A stretch of 64,000 bases of DNA from Aureibaculum luteum (GTDB taxonomy: Bacteria > Bacteroidota > Bacteroidia > Flavobacteriales > Flavobacteriaceae), in NCBI RefSeq assembly GCF_003449015.1, contig NZ_QRGD01000003.1, positions 62,001-126,000 on the forward strand. The letters run 5' to 3'. The notes under the pieces are model-generated. The model was not told the DNA's origin. It worked only from the letters and a program-made list of their open reading frames with translations, and did not search any database. A program made the translations under genes and the position numbers. Every line of letters begins with the position of its first letter. Position 1 is the stretch's first letter. Of the stretch, positions 43,872-54,300 are shown in pieces.

Positions 43872-46800
43872 CTACATAAAACCTTCAGGGGGTAAATCAT
43901 CTATTGAAATATCTAATTCAGAAACATCTTTATCAATATGATACCCAGATTTAAAAATTGCAGCTTTATTGTTTTTACCTTCAATAATTACTGAAAGCGG
44001 TGCATCAAACTGAATATGTCGTAAAAAATCATCTTCATATACCGCTTCTTGACTATTTAAATAATCCACATCAAAAAAACCATCATTTAAAAATGGATTA
44101 ATTGTTAAATAGCCCACATTAAACGAGGTTAAATTTTGAAAAAAGTGAGTACCTTGACTCGGATCAATTCTGAAATCATTCAGTCCTGCCTCTACAATTA
44201 TTTTTGCCGCAGAAATTTGAGGCCATATCACAGGAATTCCCAACCATGAATCACTAGATCCCCATCTACCTGGACCGACTAAAATATATTTTTTATGCTC
44301 TTCTGTAAATTTTTTATTTATCAGTTCAACAGCTTTTGCAATTTGCCTTGTACTTGCAGAATTGAATGTTTCTGGTTTTACATAAACAAAATCACAGATA
44401 TCATCATATTTCCCATTTCCCAATGCCGATTCTGAATAAATAATAGTGTCGGCAACATCAAAATTATTCGGCAACATGCTCAATGTTTCGTTACTCTCTA
44501 CAATAGGTCGAATTTGTAAAAAACTAAATTGTCTCGGTTTTCCTTGAGGTACATCTAACTTAACAGCAAACTCAATTTCTATGGGATTTCTCATTTCACG
44601 TTGTCCAACACGCAATAATTCCTGAAGTATTTCTGGCAAAGGAAAAGTACCATACTTTAAAATGTTATCAAATGTAATTACACGAATTCCATCGTGCATT
44701 ACACCGGGTCTTATCATGTTGTTTTGCAAATCATAGGTAGATGCCACAAATTTTAACGAGCCATGCTTCTCGGCTTGTCTAATAGTGATTTTCTTCTTGT
44801 TAATAGTCTGGCTCGTTGAAGCCGTATAACTATCAGGATTCATATCTAACGCATAAAAATATTGTTGTGTTTCCCGCTGCGTAGATCCTGGTGTTGATAA
44901 TTGTATTATTTTCTTGGGATGATATGGAGAAAATCGCAACGTTTGTCCACCGCCCACAATTATTTCTCCTAAGCCTAAGGCAATATTGGCGATACCTTCA
45001 TTAGGTTTTTCATTACCAATTGGATAAAAGTTAATTGAACGAGCAACTCCAGAAATATTAGGGTAAAATACATCATTATATTGTGTACCTGTAATTTCTT
45101 GTAAAATTACCGCCATTCTATTTTCTTCTACGGTATGAGAAGTGGCTTTTAAATACAATTTACTATTTTGAAAAAAGGCGGAAGCCATTACAGATTTTAC
45201 AGCAATAGAAACCATTTCTAACATTTGCTTCGATTTGGTTTTAGGAAGCATGTAAGTCGCAAAAACACCTGCAAATGGCTGATAATGTGAATCTTCCAAA
45301 ACACTAGAAGACCGAATAGCTACCGGATGCTTGGTTACTTTTAAAAAGGCTTTTATATCTTCTTTTACCCAGCCCGGTAATGGTTTCGAAATAAATTCAT
45401 CTAAAATCTCATTCTCATCATCACAATGTGCTGCAAATTTAAAGAGCTTATGCTCTTCCATAAATTCGTCAAAAACATCTGTACTTAGTACAACTGTTCT
45501 TGGTATGGATATAACAACATCATCAAACTTTTTAAATAGGCGATTACGTTTTAAAAAAGAATCTACAAAAGCAAGTCCCCGTCCCTTTCCTCCCAAGGCA
45601 CCATCTCCAATTCTGGCAAAACCTAAATATTTGTCGTATTTATTTTTATTAAATTTAGAAATAACCCCTCTAGATCTATAGATTCGATACGCTTTTATGG
45701 CTTCAATTAAAAAGGTTCTAATCTCTTCAGCATCTTCAAAATCAGCATATTCTACATTTTTAAACAAATTTGCTAATGGAAAAAGTGCTCTTGACCTCAA
45801 CCATTTAGAATACTCACTTCTTATGGCGTGATAGGTTATTGACTCTTTAGTAACAATAGCCAGAGCATTTTGAAAAGCATTTAAATCCTTTACGGTAACT
45901 AAAACTCTATGTTGTTGTGGATCCCAAAATTCAAAATCGCCAAAAGAAAAATATTTGGTAATGTAATTCTTTAATTCCAGTTCTATGGTTTCAGAATGTT
46001 TCCATAAAAATTTACCTTTTAATTCTAAAGCAATTTTCTCATTTTCGATATCTGACGATTCTATTAGAAAAGGAAAATAGCGTTCTATACTCCTTACATA
46101 TTTTAAAAATTGAAAACCTGCTGTTGCATCACGTTTACCATCCTTAAAATAATTTACATCCGAAATTACCCCTAACAAATTGTCTTTATATTTTTCAAAC
46201 AAAGCCAATCCCTCTTCGTAACGTGTAGCCAATAAAATTTTTGGACGTCCACGCATCAAATTCATTGCACGGTGTTCATTTAAGCCTTCCGACATAAATG
46301 ATCGTGTTTGCTTTAATATTATCTTATAAATAACGGGTAAATATCTTGAGTAAAACCGCAACGAATCTTCTACTAATAATATCGCTTTAACACCAATTTC
46401 ATTAATATCCTTATCAGCATTCAATCTATCTTCTGCCAATTTTATAATGGCCAAAAAAATATCAACATTACCATTCCAATGAAAAACATAGTCAATGATA
46501 CCCGTGTTCTCTCTTAATATTTTCTTCCTTAGTTCAGATGAGTAATGACTTAACGCGGCTATAGGTACATTAGGAAAGAACTTTTTCAACTGCATAGACG
46601 TTTCAAACGCCTTATAACTACCAATATCTAGCCAAGTAATTACCAAATCTATATGATCAGAACCTAATATTTTTAATGCCTTTTTAGCAGAATTGGCATG
46701 TAAAAAAGTAGGAGGATATCTTAAATTTAAAGCGGTGTATTCATTAAAAATTCGTTCATCAATTCTACCATCCTCTTCCAACATATAATAATCGTAATTA

Positions 46801-46904
46801 GAACAAACAATAAGTACTTTGTTTATTCTATTTTGCATCAATTGTTCAAATGCAAAATGTTCAAAAACGTATGTTTTTAAATCTGGAAGTCTATTTTTTG
46901 GCAT
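43872..46904 (-). CDS. Two receiver-like domains fused to a PEP/pyruvate-binding (PPDK N-terminal) domain
   Basis: 1010 residues. Residues 28-160 and 173-305 each have the receiver pattern. The second keeps an acidic pocket (VED at 178-180) and a phosphoacceptor-like Asp249 in VISDVNYF; the first has lost it (VITWLDIG). From about 425 on, GDGALGGKGRGLAF and later VAIRSSSVLEDSHYQPFAG mark the ATP-grasp-type domain of PEP synthase/PPDK. The phosphohistidine swivel domain and the PEP-binding barrel are absent, so it is not a complete PEP synthase. Probably a phosphorylation-controlled kinase or sensor of PEP or pyruvate. Flanked on both sides by glutamate dehydrogenase genes, same strand. Confidence 0.85.
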   Translation of the reverse strand: MPKNRLPDLKTYVFEHFAFEQLMQNRINKVLIVCSNYDYYMLEEDGRIDERIFNEYTALNLRYPPTFLHANSAKKALKILGSDHIDLVITWLDIGSYKAFETSMQLKKFFPNVPIAALSHYSSELRKKILRENTGIIDYVFHWNGNVDIFLAIIKLAEDRLNADKDINEIGVKAILLVEDSLRFYSRYLPVIYKIILKQTRSFMSEGLNEHRAMNLMRGRPKILLATRYEEGLALFEKYKDNLLGVISDVNYFKDGKRDATAGFQFLKYVRSIERYFPFLIESSDIENEKIALELKGKFLWKHSETIELELKNYITKYFSFGDFEFWDPQQHRVLVTVKDLNAFQNALAIVTKESITYHAIRSEYSKWLRSRALFPLANLFKNVEYADFEDAEEIRTFLIEAIKAYRIYRSRGVISKFNKNKYDKYLGFARIGDGALGGKGRGLAFVDSFLKRNRLFKKFDDVVISIPRTVVLSTDVFDEFMEEHKLFKFAAHCDDENEILDEFISKPLPGWVKEDIKAFLKVTKHPVAIRSSSVLEDSHYQPFAGVFATYMLPKTKSKQMLEMVSIAVKSVMASAFFQNSKLYLKATSHTVEENRMAVILQEITGTQYNDVFYPNISGVARSINFYPIGNEKPNEGIANIALGLGEIIVGGGQTLRFSPYHPKKIIQLSTPGSTQRETQQYFYALDMNPDSYTASTSQTINKKKITIRQAEKHGSLKFVASTYDLQNNMIRPGVMHDGIRVITFDNILKYGTFPLPEILQELLRVGQREMRNPIEIEFAVKLDVPQGKPRQFSFLQIRPIVESNETLSMLPNNFDVADTIIYSESALGNGKYDDICDFVYVKPETFNSASTRQIAKAVELINKKFTEEHKKYILVGPGRWGSSDSWLGIPVIWPQISAAKIIVEAGLNDFRIDPSQGTHFFQNLTSFNVGYLTINPFLNDGFFDVDYLNSQEAVYEDDFLRHIQFDAPLSVIIEGKNNKAAIFKSGYHIDKDVSELDISIDDLPPEGFM

Positions 46905-46922
46905 TGATTAATGTGTTTATAA

Positions 46923-46930
46923 CAAAGATA
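46923..46930 (-). promoter_or_regulatory. Bacteroidetes -7 box (TATCTTTG) of the receiver/PEP-binding gene
   Basis: TAnnTTTG on the minus strand, 18 bases before the ATG. Followed by TTAT, as in the two gdhA promoters. Confidence 0.55.
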
Positions 46931-47152
46931 GGAATTATTTGATGGGTAATTTTAAAACATATGGAAGGTTGAAGAATCAATAATTGGAAAAGTTATCTTT
47001 ATTCTAAAAAATGACCTGAACATTATACTAAAATAAAAATTCGCACAATCAAGTTATAAATGAACAGCTAGCAACTACCTTTAGTCAATAACTAGATTAT
47101 GGTGATTACATTCTTTAATTATATCCTACTCAGTTAAAATCTAAAATCACTA

Positions 47153-48496
47153 TTAAACCACTCCCTGACCTAACATGGCGTCAGCTACTTTTACAAAACC
47201 AGCAATATTTGCACCTTTAACATAGTCTACATAACCATCTTCATCTTTACCATAGGTTACACAAACGTCATGAATATCATTCATAATTTCATGTAATTTA
47301 GTATCTACTTTGTCATTCGTCCAATTATAACGTAACGAGTTTTGACTCATTTCTAAACCAGAAACTGAAACGCCTCCCGCATTTGAAGCCTTTCCCGGTG
47401 AAAATAATATTTTAGCATCTTGAAAAACTCGAATAGCTTCGGCTGTACTTGGCATATTGGCACCTTCACAAACACAAAAACAACCATTTTTTATCAAGGT
47501 TTTCGCATGATCTCCATGGAGCTCATTTTGTGTAGCACATGGCATGGCAATATCACATTTTATAGTCCAAGGGGTTTCCTCTTTATAAAATTTCGCAGTT
47601 GGGTATTTTTCTAAATACCGGTCTATTCTTCCACGTTTTACATTTTTTAATTCCATAATAAAGGCCAGCTTATCAGCATCTATACCAGCTGCATCATAAA
47701 TATATCCAGAAGAATCTGACATCGTAACCACTTTCGCCCCTAATTGAGTCGCTTTTTCACAAGCATATTGTGCCACATTACCAGAACCAGAAACCAAAAC
47801 TATTTTTCCTTTTATACTTTTATTCTGTGTCTTTAGCATGTTTTCGGCAAAATATACGGTACCATAACCTGTTGCTTCTGGTCTAATTAATGAACCTCCA
47901 AAAGACATTCCTTTACCTGTTAAAACACCTGTAAACTCATTTCTTAATTTTTTGTATTGCCCAAATAAAAATCCAATTTCTCTGCCTCCTACCCCAATAT
48001 CACCAGCAGGGACGTCTGTATTCTCACCAATATGACGGAATAATTCCGACATAAATGCTTGGCAAAATTTCATTACTTCATTATCTGATTTTCCTTTTGG
48101 ATTAAAATCAGAACCTCCTTTACCACCACCCATTGGCAATGTGGTTAGCGAATTTTTAAAAACTTGCTCAAAACCTAAAAATTTAAGAATACTAATATTT
48201 ACTGATGGATGAAATCGTAATCCTCCTTTATATGGACCAATGGCAGAATTAAACTCTATCCGATACCCTCTATTTACTTGTATCTTTCCTTTATCATCAA
48301 GCCAAGGCACTCTAAACATTAGCGTACGTTCAGGTTCAACCATTCGCTCTAACAACATCTTGTCTTTATATTTATGGTTTTCTTCTATAAATGGAATAAC
48401 AGTCTCTGCAACTTCGTGCACTGCTTGTAAAAACTCAGGCTCGTTGGTATTACGTAGTTTAACGTAACCCATAAAATCTTTAATTTTCGATTTCAT
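47153..48496 (-). CDS. gdhA: Glutamate dehydrogenase, NADP-type (SDSSG loop)
   Basis: 447 residues, the length of E. coli GdhA. Active-site segment LPMGGGKGGSDFNPKGKS and the dinucleotide motif LVSGSGNVAQYACEKA, with the loop SDSSG at 260-264 as in the NADP-specific enzyme. It is a paralogue of the gene at 42384, at a distance that shows old divergence. Likely the assimilatory enzyme. Followed by 248 bases in which I see only the promoter of the next gene. Confidence 0.93.
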   Translation of the reverse strand: MKSKIKDFMGYVKLRNTNEPEFLQAVHEVAETVIPFIEENHKYKDKMLLERMVEPERTLMFRVPWLDDKGKIQVNRGYRIEFNSAIGPYKGGLRFHPSVNISILKFLGFEQVFKNSLTTLPMGGGKGGSDFNPKGKSDNEVMKFCQAFMSELFRHIGENTDVPAGDIGVGGREIGFLFGQYKKLRNEFTGVLTGKGMSFGGSLIRPEATGYGTVYFAENMLKTQNKSIKGKIVLVSGSGNVAQYACEKATQLGAKVVTMSDSSGYIYDAAGIDADKLAFIMELKNVKRGRIDRYLEKYPTAKFYKEETPWTIKCDIAMPCATQNELHGDHAKTLIKNGCFCVCEGANMPSTAEAIRVFQDAKILFSPGKASNAGGVSVSGLEMSQNSLRYNWTNDKVDTKLHEIMNDIHDVCVTYGKDEDGYVDYVKGANIAGFVKVADAMLGQGVV

Positions 48497-48539
48497 AATT
48501 TAGGAAGTAAATTTTAAGGTTTCATCAATAAATTCATAA

Positions 48540-48547
48540 CAAAAGTA
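48540..48547 (-). promoter_or_regulatory. Bacteroidetes -7 box (TACTTTTG) of the second gdhA
   Basis: TAnnTTTG on the minus strand, 43 bases before the ATG; followed by TTATGA as in the first gdhA promoter. Confidence 0.55.
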
Positions 48548-48673
48548 ATTAAAATGCAGTTTTCTTTCTTTGAAAACCTTAATTATTTGCAAATCTTTTA
48601 ACCGCTAAAATCATCTTCTTTACTTTGGGAATAGATTAATAAAAAACTATTCTGCTTAATTGATGAAAAACCT

Positions 48674-48681
48674 TAAATTTG
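48674..48681 (+). promoter_or_regulatory. Bacteroidetes -7 box (TAAATTTG) of pheS
   Basis: TAnnTTTG, 20 bases before the ATG at 48702. It lies within the longer reading from 48660 and so decides the start. Confidence 0.65.
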
Positions 48682-48701
48682 CAAACCAAGTTAAACAATC
48701 A

Positions 48702-49733
48702 ATGTTAGACAAAGTAAAAGAATTCATTAACGAAGTCAGTGCTTTTAATTCAAATTCAAAAGAAGAAATTGAAGCATTTCGTATAAAATATTTAGGCAGT
48801 AAAGGTCTATTAAGAGGCTTATTTGCTGAATTTAAAAACGTAGACCCAAAGCAAAAAAAGGAATTTGGACAAGCTCTAAACACCTTAAAGACTACAGCTG
48901 AAAATAAGGTTGAAACGCTGAATAGTGCTCTAGAAGGCAATAGCGAACAAAAAAGTTTCTATGGAGACTTATCAAGGCCGGCTGAACCTATTGAATTGGG
49001 TGCAAGACATCCAATTTCTATTGTTAAAAATCAAATTATCGATGTTTTTTCTCGCATAGGGTTCACCATTTCTGAGGGCCCTGAAATAGAAGATGATTGG
49101 CATAATTTCACAGCGTTAAACTTACCAGAATACCATCCAGCAAGAGATATGCAGGATACATTTTTTGTTGAAAAGCATAAAAATGTTGAGAAAGATATGT
49201 TGTTAAGGACACATACCTCTTCTGTACAGATACGTTATATGGAGAATAACAAACCTCCAATTAGAACAATTTCTCCAGGTAGAGTTTTTAGAAATGAAGA
49301 CATTTCTGCCCGTTCGCATTGTATTTTTCATCAAGTGGAAGGTTTGTATATAGATACAGATGTTTCCTTTGCGGATTTAAAGCAAACCTTGATTTATTTT
49401 ACAAAAGAAATGTTTGGCAAATCAAAAATCAGATTACGTCCTTCTTATTTTCCTTTTACAGAACCAAGTGCCGAAGTTGATATTTACTGGGGTTTGAAAA
49501 CAGAAACAGATTATAAAATAACGAAAGGAACTGGCTGGTTAGAAATTATGGGTTGCGGTATGGTTGACCCTAATGTATTGAAAAACACTAAAATTGATCC
49601 TGAAAAATATAGTGGATTTGCGTTTGGAATGGGTATTGAGCGTATTGCTATGTTGTTATACCAAATTCCAGATATCAGAATGCTTTTTGAAAATGATATC
49701 CGATTTTTAGAACAATTTAAATCTGTGATTTAA
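48702..49733 (+). CDS. pheS: Phenylalanyl-tRNA synthetase alpha subunit
   Basis: 343 residues from the ATG at 48702. The N-terminal coiled-coil arm (1 to about 85) is followed by the class II core: motif 1 [19 protein letters not shown], motif 2 [27 protein letters not shown] and motif 3 [17 protein letters not shown]. The partner pheT is not adjacent, as is common in Bacteroidetes. Charges tRNA(Phe) as an alpha2-beta2 enzyme. Followed by a protease gene two bases later. Confidence 0.97.
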   Translation: MLDKVKEFINEVSAFNSNSKEEIEAFRIKYLGSKGLLRGLFAEFKNVDPKQKKEFGQALNTLKTTAENKVETLNSALEGNSEQKSFYGDLSRPAEPIELGARHPISIVKNQIIDVFSRIGFTISEGPEIEDDWHNFTALNLPEYHPARDMQDTFFVEKHKNVEKDMLLRTHTSSVQIRYMENNKPPIRTISPGRVFRNEDISARSHCIFHQVEGLYIDTDVSFADLKQTLIYFTKEMFGKSKIRLRPSYFPFTEPSAEVDIYWGLKTETDYKITKGTGWLEIMGCGMVDPNVLKNTKIDPEKYSGFAFGMGIERIAMLLYQIPDIRMLFENDIRFLEQFKSVI

Positions 49734-49735
49734 AT

Positions 49736-50173
49736 ATGAGTCTGAAAGCCTTTTTATTAAACAAAAAGTACATTAGCATCAAATTAAAAAAAATTGCCAC
49801 CAATCATTTTGAAATAAAAGCTAAAATTAATGGTATAAAAGGACGATTTATTTTAGACACTGGTGCTTCAAACTCATGTGTTGGTTTCGATGAGATAGAA
49901 ACTTTTGGTTTAAAAACCGAAGATTCAGAACATAAAGCTGCAGGTGCAGGTTCAGCAGAAATTGACACTCAAATTTCTAAAAAAAATAAAATTGAAATAA
50001 GCGATTTCAAAATAAAAAAAATACCACTTGTATTAATTGATTTAGCACATATTAACAACGCCCTAACAAAACAAGAAGCCAAACCGGTTAACGGAATTAT
50101 TGGTGCCGATGTTTTAGAAAAAGGCAATGCTATTATAGATTACAAAAAGCGTAAATTATACCTTTCAAAATAA
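49736..50173 (+). CDS. Retropepsin-like aspartic protease
   Basis: 145 residues. The single catalytic motif DTGAS (Asp41) in the context GRFILDTGASNSCVG, followed later by NGIIGADVLEKGNAIIDYKKRKLYL, matches the retroviral-type aspartic protease fold, which is active only as a dimer. There is no signal peptide or membrane segment. Two bases after pheS, and 13 bases before the next gene, so it is likely cotranscribed. Target unknown. Confidence 0.82.
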   Translation: MSLKAFLLNKKYISIKLKKIATNHFEIKAKINGIKGRFILDTGASNSCVGFDEIETFGLKTEDSEHKAAGAGSAEIDTQISKKNKIEISDFKIKKIPLVLIDLAHINNALTKQEAKPVNGIIGADVLEKGNAIIDYKKRKLYLSK

Positions 50174-50186
50174 AACCAATAAAAAA

Positions 50187-51362
50187 ATGAGCTCATCTTC
50201 AGACCAACGATATAACCTCAGAGGCGTTTCTGCATCAAAAGAAGATGTACATAAAGCCATTAGCAATATAGACAAAGGACTTTTTCCTAAAGCCTTTTGT
50301 AAGATAGTGCCTGATTATTTAACTAATGATGATGAATATTGCCTGATTATGCACGCAGATGGTGCAGGTACAAAATCTTCATTGGCCTATATGTATTGGA
50401 AAGAAACCGGCGATATTTCAGTTTGGAAAGGTATTGCTCAAGATGCATTAATCATGAATGTTGATGATTTATTGTGTGTTGGTGCAACTGATAATATTAT
50501 ACTTTCATCAACTATTGGGCGTAACAAAAACTTAATTCCTGGAGATGTAATTTCTGCCATAATAAACGGTACAGAAGAACTAATTACCGACTTAGAAAAA
50601 CATGGAGTTACTATAAAATCAACTGGAGGAGAAACTGCCGATGTTGGTGATTTAGTAAGAACCATAATTGTAGATTCTACCGTAACAGCTAGATTAAAAC
50701 GTAGTGATGTTATTGATAATGCGAATATAAAAGCCGGTGATGTTATTGTTGGATTGTCTTCTTTTGGACAAGCAACTTACGAAACCGAATATAATGGCGG
50801 AATGGGTAGCAACGGTTTAACCTCTGCTAGACATGATGTTTTTGGAAAGTACTTAGCGGAAAAATATCCGGAAAGTTATGATCATGCCGTACCCGATGAT
50901 TTAGTTTATTCAGGAAAAGTAAAACTTACGGATACTATTGAAAATTCACCTATAAATGCTGGTAAATTGGTGCTATCACCAACGAGAACTTATGCTCCAA
51001 TTATCAGTGAAATTTTGAAACAATATAGATCTGAAATTAACGGAATGGTGCATTGTAGTGGTGGTGCACAAACCAAAATTCTACACTTTATAGACAATTT
51101 ACACATCATCAAAGATAATTTATTTGATGTACCTCCTTTGTTTCAATTAATTCAAGAACAGTCGAATACAGATTGGAGAGAAATGTATCAAGTATTTAAT
51201 TGTGGTCATAGAATGGAATTATATGTTCCTGAAGCCATTGCTAACGACATCATTAAAATTTCTAATTCATTTAATGTCGATGCTCAAGTTATTGGTAAAG
51301 TTGAAGCATCACCAACAAAAAAACTTACTATTAAAAGTGAATTTGGTACATTTGTGTACTAA
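50187..51362 (+). CDS. PurM-like AIR synthase family protein
   Basis: 391 residues. The N-terminal half has the PurM pattern with a substrate/ATP segment HADGAGTKSSLAYMYW and NVDDLLCVGAT, and the STGGETADVGDLV segment; the C-terminal half has FNCGHRMELYVPE. It resembles the Bacteroidetes phosphoribosylformylglycinamidine cyclo-ligase, which is longer than the 345-residue E. coli enzyme, and it probably makes AIR in purine synthesis. The signature TDGVGTKL is altered to ADGAGTKS, so a related activity is not excluded. Confidence 0.78.
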   Translation: MSSSSDQRYNLRGVSASKEDVHKAISNIDKGLFPKAFCKIVPDYLTNDDEYCLIMHADGAGTKSSLAYMYWKETGDISVWKGIAQDALIMNVDDLLCVGATDNIILSSTIGRNKNLIPGDVISAIINGTEELITDLEKHGVTIKSTGGETADVGDLVRTIIVDSTVTARLKRSDVIDNANIKAGDVIVGLSSFGQATYETEYNGGMGSNGLTSARHDVFGKYLAEKYPESYDHAVPDDLVYSGKVKLTDTIENSPINAGKLVLSPTRTYAPIISEILKQYRSEINGMVHCSGGAQTKILHFIDNLHIIKDNLFDVPPLFQLIQEQSNTDWREMYQVFNCGHRMELYVPEAIANDIIKISNSFNVDAQVIGKVEASPTKKLTIKSEFGTFVY

Positions 51363-51374
51363 CCCAATCAATAA

Positions 51375-54300
51375 ATGAAATCAATTTTAAAGCTTACCAC
51401 CATTATTTTCTTAATGTTGGCTATTTCGTGTACCACAAAATCAAAAGAGAAAAAAATCCTTGTTTTTACCAAAACAGCAGGATTTAAACATAAATCTATA
51501 CCCGCTGGTGCAACCGCTATCTTAAAAATGGGAGCTGAAAATGGATTTTTAGTCGACACTACTGATAATGCCAACTGGTTTACGGAAGAAAAACTAAAAA
51601 CCTATTCTGCAGTTGTATTCTTAAACACTACTGGTGATGTTTTAAATCAAAGTCAACAATCAAATTTTGAACGTTATATTCAAGCAGGCGGTGGTTATGT
51701 AGGTATACATGCTGCCACTGATACGGAATATGATTGGCCGTGGTACGGAAAATTAGCTGGTGCTTATTTTGTAAATCATCCAAAACAACAAGAAGCTACT
51801 TTAACTATAGTTGACAATAAACACATCTCTACTCAACATTTAGATAGTACTTGGATTAAACGTGATGAATGGTACAACTTCAAAAATATCAATCCTGACA
51901 TTAATGTTCTAATAAAAATTGACGAAAGTAGTTATATAGGCGGTAAAAATAATGGAGACCATCCTATAAGCTGGTACCACGATTATGATGGTGGTAAAGC
52001 TTTTTACACTGAATTAGGACATACAGATGAAACCTACAAAAACCCTAAATTTATCGATCATTTATTAGGAGGTATACGCTATACCATTGGAGATAACATT
52101 TTAGATTACGGAAAAGCAACCACAGAAAAAATACCTGAAGAAAATAGATTTGTAAAAACGGTATTAGATTTTAACCTTGATGAACCTATGGAATTGGATG
52201 AGTTACCTGGAAAAGGTATCTTATTTATTGAAAGAAGAGGTACTTTAAAATTATTTGACTTTAAAGAGAACAAAACAAAGGAAATTGCCAAACTAGATGT
52301 GTTTTATGGAAATGAAGATGGTTTATTAGGCTTAGCCGTCGATCCTAACTATGAAGAAAACAACTGGATTTACCTCTTTTATTCTAAACCAGGAGATGAA
52401 CCTTTACAGCATATTTCTCGTTTTGATTTAGTTGATAACGAACTCATACTTGAGTCTGAAAAATTATTACTTGAAGTACCTGTTATAAGAAAATGTTGTC
52501 ATAGTGGTGGTGCATTAGAATTTGGCCCAAAAGGCAATTTATTTATAACGATTGGCGACAATACCAATCCATTTCAATCTGATGGATATGCTCCCATTGA
52601 TGAGCGAGAAGGTAGAGCACTTTGGGATGCTCAAAAATCCGCTTCAAATACCAACGATTTACGTGGGAAAATTCTAAGAATAAAACCTGAAGATAATGGC
52701 ACCTATTCTATTCCAAAAGGAAATTTATTTCCAGAAAGCACTGATAAAACCCGTCCAGAAATTTATATAATGGGTAATAGAAATCCTTTTCGACTTTCAA
52801 TTGATAGTAAAACAGGTTTTGTATATTGGGGAGATATTGGCCCTGATGCTGGGAAAGATAATCCTAACAGAGGACCTAAAGGAATGGGTGAATTTGACCA
52901 AGCTAGAGAAGCAGGATACTATGGCTGGCCATACACTCGAGGAAATAACCAACCCTATAATGATTTTGATTTTACCACAAACACATCAGGTCCAAAATTT
53001 GACCCAAATAATATCATCAACAACTCACCAAACAATACAGGTCTTAAAAAATTACCGCCTGTAAAAGAATCACAAATTTGGTTTTCTTATGATGCCTCTG
53101 AAGAATTTCCATGGTTGGGAATTGGCGGCGTAAACCCAATGTCGGGTCCCGTTTTCCACAAAGATGATTCGCCAAATGCAAAGGAAACTTTTCCTGAGTA
53201 TTTTGAAAATAAATTATTCGTCTATGAGTGGATGCGTGACTGGATTTATGTGGTTACTTTAGATGATAATTATGACTATGTAAAAGCGGATGCTTTTATG
53301 CCAAATTCTGAATTTTCTCATCCTATGGATATGATTTTTGGTTCTGATGGTAATATGTATGTTTTAGAATATGGTCAATCTTGGAATTCAAGAAATATGG
53401 ATGCTCGTTTAGACCGTATTGAATACATTAAAGGGAATAGAAAACCTATCGCTACGATTAAAAATGATCATACGATTGGAGGTGAGCCACTCACTATAAA
53501 TTTTAAAGGTGATTTGTCTGAAGATTACGACAATGATGAACTAACTTATGAGTGGTCTTATAATGGCGATATTCAATCTACGGAAATAAACCCAACAATT
53601 ACTTTTGACAAGATTGGCACCTATACTATTGAACTAAAAGTTACAGATAAGTCAGGCGAAAGTGCAACGGCTAGTCAAAAAATACTTGTTGGTAATGACA
53701 TTCCTGAAATTACCATTACAACAGATGAATCCAATCCTTTTTATTGGAAAGGAAAAACTGTTGCTTATGATATTTTAGTAGCAGATAAACAAGATGGTAC
53801 CACCACAAATAATGGTATAGACCAAAAAGATGTTAAGGTCTCTTTAAACTACATTCCGCAAGGTAGAGATATGGTAAAGGCTACCATAGGTCATCAACAA
53901 ATCATAGATCCTGAAGGTAAAACAATCATTGACAATGCTGATTGTAAGGCTTGTCATGCTATTGATAAAAAAGTGAACGGACCAAGTTATAAGGATATTG
54001 CTAATAAATATAGTAAAAAGGATATTGGATATCTGATTAACAAAATTTTAAATGGAGGTTCAGGAGTTTGGGGTGAAACCATGATGGTAGCACACCCTAC
54101 CTTAAGCACAAGTGATGCAAACAAAATTGTTGAGTATGTTTTATCATTAAAATTAGAAAGTGATGACACCAAATTATTACCGTTAAAAGGAACCTTAGCT
54201 TTTAATGAACATGATACAAATGACAAAAATGGTATTTATATTCTAACAGCTTCATATACCGATAAAGGAAAAGAAGGTTTAGAAAGTGCTGAATTAACCG

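Noticed and set aside
45331-45681. Plus-strand open reading frame opposite the receiver/PEP-binding gene
   Set aside because: Low-complexity translation of the complement of a conserved domain.
43872-46904. Complete phosphoenolpyruvate synthase
   Set aside because: Only the ATP-grasp part is present; the phosphohistidine and PEP-barrel domains are missing.
48660-48701. Start of pheS at 48660
   Set aside because: A TAnnTTTG promoter at 48674-48681 lies within this stretch, and the family starts at 48702.
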